Positions 1 through 8,600 of a stretch of DNA of 38,636 bases are shown here, one piece after another (position 1 is the stretch's first letter; each line of letters opens with the position of its first letter). The translations under genes and the position numbers were made by a program. The notes beneath the pieces are model-generated. The model made no database searches. It was not told where the DNA came from and worked only from the letters and a program-made list of their open reading frames with translations. Where the stretch lies: positions 1 through 38,636 of the forward strand of contig CAJODC010000022.1 in NCBI GenBank assembly GCA_905233215.1, given 5' to 3'. Source of the DNA: an uncultured Synergistales bacterium. GTDB taxonomy: Bacteria; Synergistota; Synergistia; Synergistales; Aminobacteriaceae.

Positions 1-160
1 AATAAGGACATTCTGAAGCGGTATTATGCGAGTTCAGACGTTTAGTCCGTGTGTCAAACTTCTCTGAAAGCCCTTGCCTTTAGGAATAGGGATGTTTACT
101 GATAAGCCTCCTGAGTATCAGTCCGATAATCGTTCCGCCGAGATAACCGCACATTATCAT
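1..160. other. Left flank of IS element, no assignable gene
   Basis: Plus-strand frame 1 is open from the window edge to a TAG at 43-45 and could be the last 14 codons of a gene entering from the left. On the minus strand an ATG at 164 opens a 26-codon reading frame with a hydrophobic centre (GGTIIGLIL) that ends near 85; it may be a fragment cut by the neighbouring IS. Neither is long enough to identify. No terminator or RNA gene is visible here. Confidence 0.25.
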
Positions 161-262
161 CGTGAACTACCCCCGCTTATAGAAGCGGGGGCTTCCTAAT
201 TCTACGAGGCTGCAACACAAATCTTCCGACTCATGTCGTCTTACGTCCTCTCCAAAGGCGTT
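161..262 (-). ncRNA. Predicted omega/reRNA-like 3' end of the tnpB element
   Basis: TnpB guide RNAs are known to derive from the 3' end of tnpB plus the right end of the element, with the guide taken from flanking DNA. Read on the minus strand, this segment has a possible 9-bp wobble-containing stem with a GGAA loop (215-236), followed by a 9-bp GC-rich stem (170-191) just before the element edge. Both stem positions recur in the solo copy in ogt (34464-34562), where the first stem has a different sequence. The RNA identity is inferred from position and structure only. Confidence 0.5.
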
Positions 263-1444
263 AATTCCCTGCGTCCCACAGGTATATTTTCTCGACAGCA
301 ATATCATATTTCGCGCCGCATGGATGTCTCGGTCTTCTTCATATCCGCACGAACACTTATATACTCGGTCTGCTAATGTTATATCCTTCTTTAGCTTTCC
401 GCAGCAGGGACAATATTTCGTTGTCGGTTCTCTCGATGACAGCACTGTTACTCGTTCATTATGTATCATTTTTGCTTTCACTAGTCCTAATACAGAATGC
501 TGCACTGTCCTGCCGAACAAGCCTTTATGCCAGCCGGAAATATTTTCATCCTGCATATATACTTGCTCATGCTCTAATAGCTCATGCACGATTTTATTCG
601 CCACATCTTTTTTACGGCTCGTTAATTTCTGATATGCTCTCTGCAATAACTTCCTCGCTTTGTACCGATTGTTTGAACCTTTTTTACGCCGTGCTATTAA
701 ACGCTGGCACTTCTTTATTCGTTCACTTTCTTCAATCAGCACTTTATATTTCATGCCGTCTGAGGTTGTTATTGTCGTTTTTATTCCCATGTCTATTCCG
801 ATTTCGGGCTTATATTTCTTCATCTCACCTCCCTTATTCTGATACGTTGTTATTGCCAGATAATAGCCATCCGGAAGATTCAAAAGTTTCGCATTTGCAA
901 ATTCTAAGTCCGGTATATTCCAGAACTGATTAGCTCCCCTAATTCGTATACGTTCCTTGAAACCCTGAAGCCCTATGTGCCATTGGTCATAAAACCTATA
1001 CGTTATTTTATGTTGTTTAAGATTTATCGACACATAATCAGACTTGTAACGCAGACTGCCTACTGTGTGATTATTTTTCTTCAATGTTGAAAGAGATTTA
1101 AGGCTACACTTTATCCCTTGAATAACAGACTGCCTCATTTGCGATGAGATATATTGCAATTCATGTGTTATCGGCTGCCTGTCTTTATCAAGTGCATTTA
1201 CTGTCTGTGTTGTTGTATCGTAGTCGTTAATGTCGTGTTCAATCATGAAAGTTAGTGCGTCGTTGTAGAGCCATTTAGCTTCGACAAAAAGCATTTTGAG
1301 ATGAGTTCTCTGAGCTTGACTAAGATGAGAGAAGTCGATTTTTACACGGTATACACGACAAATCTGACGCTTGCGTTTTTGCTTCGTCATTATGCTCTGT
1401 TCGCGGATTCTTTGGTTTTTCGCTAATCTCTCTTCTTCTGTCAT
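167..1444 (-). CDS. tnpB: TnpB, RNA-guided RuvC-type endonuclease of IS605 family
   Basis: TnpB is the IS-encoded nuclease that uses an RNA made from the element's 3' end to cut DNA. It is the ancestor of Cas12 and helps the element persist after excision. The RuvC-like residues are visible (numbered from an upstream ATG at 1483): Asp231 in GIDMGIK, Glu313 in MQDENI, and Asp384/386 in EEDRDIHAARN. A zinc ribbon sits between them (CPCC at 358-361, CSC at 377-379). The ATG at 1483 lies inside the left-end hairpin, so the ATG at 1444 is preferred; neither has a clear Shine-Dalgarno. The last ~40 residues, after the ARNM motif, read through the right-end hairpin and are probably dictated by RNA structure, not protein function. 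All catalytic residues are present, so the nuclease looks intact. Confidence 0.9.
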   Translation of the reverse strand: MTEEERLAKNQRIREQSIMTKQKRKRQICRVYRVKIDFSHLSQAQRTHLKMLFVEAKWLYNDALTFMIEHDINDYDTTTQTVNALDKDRQPITHELQYISSQMRQSVIQGIKCSLKSLSTLKKNNHTVGSLRYKSDYVSINLKQHKITYRFYDQWHIGLQGFKERIRIRGANQFWNIPDLEFANAKLLNLPDGYYLAITTYQNKGGEMKKYKPEIGIDMGIKTTITTSDGMKYKVLIEESERIKKCQRLIARRKKGSNNRYKARKLLQRAYQKLTSRKKDVANKIVHELLEHEQVYMQDENISGWHKGLFGRTVQHSVLGLVKAKMIHNERVTVLSSREPTTKYCPCCGKLKKDITLADRVYKCSCGYEEDRDIHAARNMILLSRKYTCGTQGINAFGEDVRRHESEDLCCSLVELGSPRFYKRG

Positions 1445-1476
1445 AAAATTATTATATCCTAAATAGCGCAATTCAT

Positions 1477-1498
1477 CTCCCACCTAAAGAGGTGGGAG
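1477..1498. repeat. Left-end subterminal hairpin of tnpB element
   Basis: CTCCCACCT at 1477-1485 and AGGTGGGAG at 1490-1498 form a perfect 9-bp stem with a 4-nt loop. It lies upstream of tnpB, where IS200/IS605 elements carry the hairpin recognised by the Y1 transposase. Confidence 0.7.
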
Positions 1499-1503
1499 CC
1501 TTC

Positions 1504-1531
1504 TTGCGCTGAGAATTTTTAGGATTATAAC
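1504..1531 (+). promoter_or_regulatory. Sigma70-like promoter ahead of the flagellar genes
   Basis: TTGCGC (1504-1509), a 16-nt spacer and TATAAC (1526-1531) resemble a -35/-10 pair. It lies just outside the IS left-end hairpin and 21 nt before a small ORF with a strong ribosome site. It could drive that ORF and flgM onward. The IS may have replaced whatever stood upstream. Confidence 0.4.
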
Positions 1532-1551
1532 AGACACAAGGAGGCTTAGTC

Positions 1552-1632
1552 ATGAAAGATTATCCGAAACCTTATAGCGTCATAAATATTTTTCATTGCC
1601 TCAATAAAACTACTATCACTGTTATCAGGTAG
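1552..1632 (+). CDS. Small ORF (26 aa) with strong ribosome binding site
   Basis: An ATG at 1552 follows a near-perfect AAGGAGG (1538-1544) at 7-nt spacing and opens 26 codons ending in TAG at 1630-1632. The predicted peptide starts MKDYPKPYSVINIF and is not recognised. It lies between a plausible promoter and flgM, about 110 nt before the flgM start. It could be a genuine small protein, a leader peptide, or the 5' stub of a gene lost when the IS arrived. Expression signals are good; coding evidence is otherwise nil. Confidence 0.35.
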   Translation: MKDYPKPYSVINIFHCLNKTTITVIR

Positions 1633-1742
1633 ACGCATAGCGAACGAAAACTATTTACCCATCAGCTAAAGATAACCCCTCAAAGCTCCGAAAAGTTACA
1701 TGAGTCGAGGACAATGAATTTTTCAAGGAGGAGGAACGGGAA

Positions 1743-2036
1743 ATGATCGGCAGAATATCAGGGCATTATTCAGCAGAAGCCCTCAACAATAAAAAATCAA
1801 AGCGCAGTGTCTCATACAACAACGGATCATTCACCGAGACTGACAACGCTAATATCAGTTCGTTCGGTTCACTGCTCGCTAAAGTAAACGCTGAAATGAA
1901 AAATATACCCGATGTGCGTGAAAATTTAGTGGCAGACTTAAAGTCAAAAATAGAATCGGGAACTTATAACCCACCGCTCGATAAACTGGCTAACATTCTA
2001 TACATGGCCGGAATGTTGAACGCTGCGGAAGAATAA
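1743..2036 (+). CDS. flgM: Negative regulator of flagellin synthesis FlgM (anti-sigma-28)
   Basis: FlgM binds the flagellar sigma factor FliA (sigma-28) and holds late flagellar genes off until the hook-basal body is finished, when FlgM is exported. The 97-aa length is typical. The conserved C-terminal sigma-binding half is visible: IPDVRENLVADLKSKIESG, then a PPLDKLANIL helix at about residues 57-88. The N-terminal half is polar and low in hydrophobics, as expected for a disordered exported protein. The ATG at 1743 follows AAGGAGGAGG with good spacing. It begins the flgM-flgN-flgK run; flgN starts only 6 nt after its stop. A weak sigma-28-like match (TAAAGATA, 10 nt, GCTCCGAA) lies at 1667-1692. 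Confidence 0.85.
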   Translation: MIGRISGHYSAEALNNKKSKRSVSYNNGSFTETDNANISSFGSLLAKVNAEMKNIPDVRENLVADLKSKIESGTYNPPLDKLANILYMAGMLNAAEE

Positions 2037-2042
2037 TTCATC

Positions 2043-2498
2043 ATGCGGGCTGAAGTTGACGAACTGATTGACGCGGTTCTTGACGAAGCTGACTGCATTG
2101 ACGACATGATTGACGCTATCCGTGAACAGCGTGCTGCAATGCGTGTCAGAGACACTGAGACCGTCAACGCTATCATGGACGAGGCTCGTGACTTGTCGTT
2201 CGAGGCACAGTCTCAAGAGAAGCTGCGTGAAGATCTGACAAGAAGATTCGCACAAAAATATTCATGCGGCACTAACGCTAGTTCTCTTGCCTCAGTCATG
2301 GAAGATGATGAGAAAATTGAATTTAACAGGGCTGTGGATAAATTAACCCAGTCCGTTTTTGTGTTGAAATCGGAAATGATGATTTTGACAGGACTTATTG
2401 ACCAGCACGAACAGTATACATCAATGTTATTGTCCGAGTGGCGGAGAATTAACGGTGATATGATGTCTCAGTCTGGTTCGGCTGATTTCAGGGGGTAG
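2043..2498 (+). CDS. flgN: Flagellar export chaperone FlgN-like
   Basis: FlgN is the cytoplasmic chaperone that keeps the hook-filament junction proteins FlgK and FlgL export-competent. The 151-residue protein is almost entirely charged alpha-helix and has the features of the FlgN family (PF05130): an N-terminal helical hairpin, a KLREDLTRRFAQKY segment in the middle, and a C-terminal helix around HEQYTSMLLSEWR. FlgN sequences are poorly conserved, so position carries much of the weight. It sits between flgM and flgK, the usual order, with 6 nt to each neighbour. The extreme C-terminus is the chaperone's substrate-binding part in known FlgN proteins. Confidence 0.75.
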   Translation: MRAEVDELIDAVLDEADCIDDMIDAIREQRAAMRVRDTETVNAIMDEARDLSFEAQSQEKLREDLTRRFAQKYSCGTNASSLASVMEDDEKIEFNRAVDKLTQSVFVLKSEMMILTGLIDQHEQYTSMLLSEWRRINGDMMSQSGSADFRG

Positions 2499-2504
2499 AG
2501 TAGA

Positions 2505-5500
2505 ATGAGCAGCACTTTCGGAGGAATAGAACTGGGACGCAGCGCACTTAATGCCTTCAGGCTTGGTATGCAGACAGTCGGCCATAATATCTCGAATATG
2601 GACACTGAAGGCTATTCCCGTCAGCGTGTGAATTATGTTACCGCAGTGCCTGAGGACATACCCAATGTAGGCCAGCTCGGAAACGGCATGATCGTCTCAA
2701 GCATAGAGAGAATACGAGATGAATTTCTTGATTTCCAGTTCAGGGACGTACAATCTACGCTAGGATATTGGGAAAAAATAAACGATCTTTATGAGACCAT
2801 ACAGAACTATATATCAGAGCCAAATTCTTCCGGGATACGTTCGGCGATGGATACATTTTTCACAAGTATGCAGGCCATGCAGGAGAAGCCCGAAGATACT
2901 TCAGCTCGTCAGGCTCTCGTAACATCGGCAAATTCTCTAGGCTCAATGCTGGGCAATCTTGTTTCAAGTTTCAACACATATAACGAAAGTATCAATCTTG
3001 AGATTAAACAGGCCGTTGACGATGCCAACGGAATGCTTCACAACATAGCAGCACTCAATAAAGAAATTTACGAGGCCGAAACTTTAGGCCAAAACGCAAA
3101 CGACCTCCGGGACAAGCGTGATGTTATCGTTGACAAGCTCTCAAAAATGATGGACATCTCCTATAATGAGCCTTATGAGAGCAACGGTGTCAAAGGAGAA
3201 TTTTTCCTGTCGGTCAACGGAAAAGTCCTCGTTCAGGGTATAAATGTCAGAGAACTTAAAGCTCACGCCTTCATGTGGGACAATCAGGTATATTATGACG
3301 TTCAAGTTGCTGAAAACGAGTTCGACATAGTTGACGATCCAAGCATAGCCGAAGCATTAGCCACAGGGGCGGAAGGATCGTATCAGCTTTCGGTTGACAG
3401 GACAGCTAACGGCGTTGAGTGGACTGTTGGAGGCGGTAACGCTCACTGCCTTGAGACTTATGCGGTAAAGACTTCGGAGTTTAACGGCGGTGTGATACTC
3501 ACTGAGGGTAGCTCGGATATATCGCGTAAATTACAGTTCAGAGTGCTTGATACGGACAATAACCCAAGTGTACTCACGGTGAAAATCGACAAGACTTCTG
3601 ATGGCTGGAAGCTGAGAGCAGAGAAAAACGGCAACCCAGAGCTAGACTCTGACGGCAATGTTGTATCAGAGTCAGTAACAGGAGACTTGACAGCGGCAAA
3701 ATTAGTAGAGTTCATCAACAAAAAAGCGAAAGCGACAAGCACTGAAGTTGGAGTTACAGCGACTCTTGACGGAAATTCGATAATATTCACGGCAAAGGCT
3801 TCAAATTCTCCCGTTGAACTCACGGACTACAGCGGAATGCTCGGTCTACTGACTGAGGCAAAACGTGAGATGACAGGCGTAAACATGCGCGTTGAACCTG
3901 CAAGCGTTGACGATCCTTTGAACATTTCCGGCTCTTTCAGAATACAAGTCGGCACTCAGGGCACTCGCGTAACGTCCAACAATTTCGGCGGGAATACCGG
4001 CAAAAATCTCGAACAAGGCGACATACTCGGACCAATAGCAGAAGGCGACACAAAATCAACGAGAAAGCACACTTTCAGAATCGGCGTGTCAGGCGATCAG
4101 GTTGACATAACTGCTTCGTGGAACGCTTCGACGGAAAAATGGATTCTCAGTTCCGATCTGGCTAACTCCAAAGAAGTCGGAGAAAAATTAACGGTTGAAG
4201 ACTTGACCGACTTCCTCGAAGAAACTTTCAGCAAGGCTAGAGACACTGACACTCCATCACTCGCAAAAATGAAAGTAACAGCGGGTAAAACTTCAAAGGG
4301 CGATAAAACACAGTTCTACATCGAGTCAGGAGAAAATCATCTGCTCTCAATCTCTGATGTTGAAGGAAATTTGGCCGAAATTATGGGCATGGTCAACAAA
4401 AGCCCCGTCATCACTATTGACGTTGAGAACTCCGACAGCCTCGTTACCATTCGCAACAAGATAAACGAAAAGTATCAGGCTGAGTTCGGATTGACCGCGC
4501 CGGAACATTGGGTTCACGCTTCTGTCGATAATGGCTACCTTGAGATTTCAGCCAACGTTGCCGGTGAAGCTCAGAGAATAACACTCATGGGCGGTGAAGA
4601 TGGAAACATGCAGGTCTTGCGCCGACTGGGACTGACACAAAATCAGCCTGTAGACACTGACATTCAGATTGGAACAGATGATGACGGCAAACCTATCTAT
4701 GCTACAACTTTCAGGGAAGTCGCCTATATTCCGCCGACAGGAGTCTCAAATGACGCATCGTTCAGCCTCAACGGTGTTCACTACCTCTCAAGCGACAACA
4801 TGTTCAACATGGCCAGAAGAGTCCCGGCCACATCAGGCGACATTCACAGCAGGTACAAAGCTACAGAACTCACCGAAGTCAACCCCGGCATGTGGCTCAA
4901 CCTCAAGAGTACTGGAACAACAACAATCAGGGTCATTCACCACATCAGGGACGGAAGCATTAAAGGCCTCGAAGAAGCAAGAGACGGAATCATTCCCGGC
5001 CTCAAAGCAAGCATTGATGAAATGACTTACGGCCTCGCAAAGCATGTCAACGCATATCAATATTCAGGTTACGGCGTTTCGTCTGACCTCAACACAACAG
5101 GTGTCGCATTCTTCAATAGTCTTGCGTTCAAAGCAGGAGCAGCTAAGAATCTCAGCGTTACCGACAGAGTCAGTTATGACCCTTCGCTTATCGGTGCAGC
5201 TATGGGAAGCAAAAACGCTGACGGCAAAGCGGTCTACGGTAAAAGCGGAGGTGCTGGAGACGGTACTAACGCTGCGAGAATGGTCAACCTCAATTTCGAC
5301 AAAGTGCTTGAAAACGGAACAATGACAATCAGCGGAATCTATGACGCTATGCTCTCACAAATCGGAACTGAGGCAGGACACGCAAAGCTCATGTACACAA
5401 CAGAAGCTACAGTGTCAGACCAAATCAATTCACAGCGTCAGGCTTGTTCAGGCGTTAATCTTGACGAGGAACTAATGGACATTGTGATACTCAACAGGGC

Positions 5501-5585
5501 GTTCGGAGCGATGTCGAGATATATCACGGCGTTTGACGAAATGTTGAACACTATCATTAACGGAATGGGTCTTGTCGGCCGATAA
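2505..5585 (+). CDS. flgK: Flagellar hook-associated protein 1 FlgK, enlarged
   Basis: FlgK forms the first junction ring between hook and filament. The N-terminus (residues 1-50, with FGGIELGRSALNAFRLGMQ and VGHNISNMDTEGYSRQRV) and the C-terminus (LDEELMDIVILNRAFGAMS, then a TAFDEMLNTIINGMG helix) are the signature rod-like D0 parts that coil together in the axial structure. At 1026 aa it is roughly twice the usual ~550. The extra length lies in the middle (about residues 250-850), in surface-exposed D2/D3-type beta domains. It contains repeated motifs resembling flagellin IN modules, such as LVEFINKK and LTDFLEETF helices followed by beta hairpins and LGL turns. The start has a purine-rich GGGGGTAGAG upstream. 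A terminator follows. Confidence 0.93.
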   Translation: MSSTFGGIELGRSALNAFRLGMQTVGHNISNMDTEGYSRQRVNYVTAVPEDIPNVGQLGNGMIVSSIERIRDEFLDFQFRDVQSTLGYWEKINDLYETIQNYISEPNSSGIRSAMDTFFTSMQAMQEKPEDTSARQALVTSANSLGSMLGNLVSSFNTYNESINLEIKQAVDDANGMLHNIAALNKEIYEAETLGQNANDLRDKRDVIVDKLSKMMDISYNEPYESNGVKGEFFLSVNGKVLVQGINVRELKAHAFMWDNQVYYDVQVAENEFDIVDDPSIAEALATGAEGSYQLSVDRTANGVEWTVGGGNAHCLETYAVKTSEFNGGVILTEGSSDISRKLQFRVLDTDNNPSVLTVKIDKTSDGWKLRAEKNGNPELDSDGNVVSESVTGDLTAAKLVEFINKKAKATSTEVGVTATLDGNSIIFTAKASNSPVELTDYSGMLGLLTEAKREMTGVNMRVEPASVDDPLNISGSFRIQVGTQGTRVTSNNFGGNTGKNLEQGDILGPIAEGDTKSTRKHTFRIGVSGDQVDITASWNASTEKWILSSDLANSKEVGEKLTVEDLTDFLEETFSKARDTDTPSLAKMKVTAGKTSKGDKTQFYIESGENHLLSISDVEGNLAEIMGMVNKSPVITIDVENSDSLVTIRNKINEKYQAEFGLTAPEHWVHASVDNGYLEISANVAGEAQRITLMGGEDGNMQVLRRLGLTQNQPVDTDIQIGTDDDGKPIYATTFREVAYIPPTGVSNDASFSLNGVHYLSSDNMFNMARRVPATSGDIHSRYKATELTEVNPGMWLNLKSTGTTTIRVIHHIRDGSIKGLEEARDGIIPGLKASIDEMTYGLAKHVNAYQYSGYGVSSDLNTTGVAFFNSLAFKAGAAKNLSVTDRVSYDPSLIGAAMGSKNADGKAVYGKSGGAGDGTNAARMVNLNFDKVLENGTMTISGIYDAMLSQIGTEAGHAKLMYTTEATVSDQINSQRQACSGVNLDEELMDIVILNRAFGAMSRYITAFDEMLNTIINGMGLVGR

Positions 5586-5612
5586 AATTGACAGAACCCG
5601 TTGAGAATTTCT

Positions 5613-5646
5613 CACCCTCCTGGAAGGAAACGGGAGGGATTTTTTT
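5613..5646 (+). terminator. Rho-independent terminator after flgK
   Basis: CCCTCC (5615-5620) pairs with GGAGGG (5633-5638) across a 12-nt loop and is followed by a T run at 5640-5646. It lies between flgK and flgL, so flgL may be partly uncoupled from flgM-flgN-flgK. Confidence 0.75.
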
Positions 5647-5670
5647 GTAACAGAAAAGGAGACTTCAAAT

Positions 5671-8600
5671 ATGTACAACAGGCTGACTACGGCAACAATG
5701 TACGGGAGCTTAATGGACTCTCTGTCGCAAAGCCAGAGGAACATTCAAAATCTTCAACAGCAAATAGCTTCCGGGAATAAATACAATAAACTTTCCGATA
5801 ATCCGTCGGCAATATCACGCTCGCTTTCTGTTCAGTCGGCAATAAACGCTAATGACAGATACCAGACCAATTCCGTCAATGGTATAACAATGCTGCGTTA
5901 CGCTGACAGTGCTTTGAATAATGTTCTTGACGCTGTGCAGTCTATCAGGAGTCTAGTCATACAGGCTGGTGACGGAGCGTTGACGGCTGACCAGCTCGAA
6001 GACATTAACGCTCAGATTGAAGCGAACAAGAAAATCATGATAGACAACCTCAACACTAAAGTGGCAGGCCAGTACTTATTCGGCGGAACTGACACAAGCA
6101 CTATGCCTTTTGTTACCATGTCTGACGGAAGCATCAAGTATCAGGGCAATGACGAACGCATAAAATACGCGTTAAGCGAGAGCCTTCTCGGTGATGTTTC
6201 GTTCACTGGAAGCGATATTGTCCCTGAGAACGAAGACTCATACTTCATATGCTCACACTTTGTTGACTTGGACTGGACATGGCAGGGACGTGAAGAGAAA
6301 GTACAAATCACCGTAGGAAACAGGACTCTTTCCGTGTTTATTCCGGAAGACTGGAGAGACTACGATCACGATCTGACCAACAAGTACCCCGATAATGACA
6401 CGAACGCCAAACTCGTCAATTACTCAGACGATAACGGCTACAGAGACCCCGATGAATTAACAGGAATAAGCCTTCAGGACTTGGCCGACATAGTGAACAG
6501 CGCGCTTGAAGAACAGGGAGCCGACATGCTTGTACACGCTTACATTGAACGAGATGAACAGGCAGGGACTCAACAGCTCATCATCAAGTCGAACACAGGC
6601 GAGAAAGTCGGCATTACCGGCTGGCCTGACACTGACTACATGCCTACGGAAGCCACTGTAACGAGTCTTGATTTAAGTTCTGGCGACTGGAAGCCTGCAT
6701 CAGGATACGAATACATTTCGTTTGCTGTCGGTGATAATTCTCTTCCTTCAACAGACGGAATCGACCTTGACAGTAAGAGCGACACAGAGCTTGCTGCAAT
6801 GTCAATGGTAAGAATCGAGTCAACCGATACGGCCATAACAGTCGCTGAGAAAATCAACTCGATTAACGGCATCTTCTCACGAACATCGGCTGACGGTAAA
6901 AGAATCGTAATCTCAGCCGAAAGAACTGGTGATTTACCTGCCGACAGACTCCACATTGACGAAGCACAGGAATCGCTGCATTACCCTTCATTGACGATTA
7001 AAGCCGAAGGCAACGCAAGGGCAATGTTCGATCTTCCCAAGAATGACAACAACGAATACACCGATGACACAATCACGGCAAGAAGCGAGAACAGGAAACT
7101 TGACCACAGCCACATGGACGTTTTTGACGTTCTCGGAATGGAGACGGCCATGAAGTCTCGTGAGTTCGGAATGAATGACACTCTAACGGTTGAAGACGGC
7201 GAGCAGCTTCATTGGCGTGTTACGAGCGGAGGAAGAACGGCTGACATCAAGCTGAACTCAGGAACTTACACGCTCACGGAATTAGCCGAGAGACTCAAGA
7301 ACGCTGGAACGGGCTGGCTTGAAGTTACGGTGAGCGAAGATGTTGATGATGACTCTGTGCCGACTCTTGATTCTGAGAAAAAAACTCAAAGGCTCGTAAT
7401 TCGAGGCTACAACGGCGAACAGGTCGTATTTCTCGACATGAACAAGAATCATTACGCTGATGTTCTCGGACTGTCAACAGCTCTCAGGACTGACCCTTAC
7501 ACTGAAAATGACATCGGCACTGGCATGAGGTGTGTTACGTTCCCGTCAGCCCCTTGTGTCGATGACAACGTTGGAATACCCATGAGAGTTCAGATGAATT
7601 GCGGAATGTATTACGATGTCAACATCAAAAAAGCTGAAGTCATTGACGAAGAGACAGGCTTTGTTGACCGCTCAAAAGTCATGAAGTCAATCGTTGAACA
7701 GGTGAACGAACAGGAAGGCCATGACATTATGGGCTTTGTGAGACATGTTGACAGCGATGGGAAAGCACTCGGCGAGTCTTCAGCGATGTATTTTCTTTCT
7801 GGCGAAGCGTTCACGGTTGTTGATATGCCGTTCAATGATCCGCAATGGGACAGTTATTCCGGCGGTCTTGCCGCTCAAATGGGCATTCACGGCGGTGTAA
7901 CGTCAAATCTTCATCAAACAGCCCAAGAAATGACGGACAAAGCAACTTTCGGCTCAGAAGGGACTATACGTTTCTCGAATTTGTCTCATAGCGTTGAAAT
8001 TGACGTTAGCGCAGAAGACACAGTGAAAGACGTTTTAGACCGACTCAGGACTCAAGCAGGCGACTGGCTCTATGTCAACTACTACGATACACACATGGGA
8101 CAGTCGGGAAGAAACTCAGGGGATTACCCGATAATCTCACTCTCAAGCGTTGACGGTTCAGCCGTGAACGTTCTCGACATCAAGGGACATTTAGCCGAAG
8201 ACGCTCTCGGACTGTCAACGGGCGTTCAGGGGCGACTCGATGACGATGACGGGATAATGGCTTTTGAGTGGAAGATGGCAACTGAGACAGAAGCAGCGAG
8301 TTTCCCGGCTGACACGATGAACATCACCGTTGCAGGCTACACACACACACTTGACTTGACGGCCATGCGTGATGTTACCGCTGACGACAAGATAAAGGCT
8401 GACGACCTCGTTCAGTTCATCAACGCAAGAATGCAGGACTATGACGTTCAAGCCGAAATCAGCGAGGACAATCAGTTGATGGTGTGGTCTCCTAGAGGCT
8501 ACTCGGTGAAAATCGGTTTTGGCGAACGTAACACAGACAATGACACTTTCGACTACGCGAACATCGAGACAAACGAATTGAACGTAATCATTGATAAGAA

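Larger units (their letters stand above)
161..1510 (-). mobile_element. IS200/IS605-type element carrying only tnpB
   Basis: The element holds a single tnpB gene bounded by two subterminal hairpins: a 9-bp perfect stem at 1477-1498 on the tnpB 5' side and a 9-bp stem at 170-191 on the 3' side. No inverted repeats and no tnpA (Y1 transposase) are present, as is usual for tnpB-only (IS1341-like) elements, which depend on a tnpA elsewhere for mobility. A second, truncated copy of its right end lies inside ogt at about 34464-34562, which shows that the element family has been active in this chromosome. The outer boundaries are estimates: similarity to the ogt copy begins at about 161, and the left-end boundary past 1498 is not defined by any comparison. 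Confidence 0.75.

Noticed and set aside
324-933. Plus-strand ORFs opposite tnpB (102 and 185 aa)
   Set aside because: They lie antisense to a gene with complete catalytic motifs, show no family features and have composition typical of antisense reading.
1667-1692. Sigma-28 promoter ahead of flgM
   Set aside because: TAAAGATA and GCTCCGAA only loosely match the consensus and the spacing is one base short, so it is not listed as a feature.
4669-5325. Plus-strand ORFs (118 and 93 aa) inside flgK in another frame
   Set aside because: They are out-of-frame shadows of flgK with no ribosome site and no recognisable domain.
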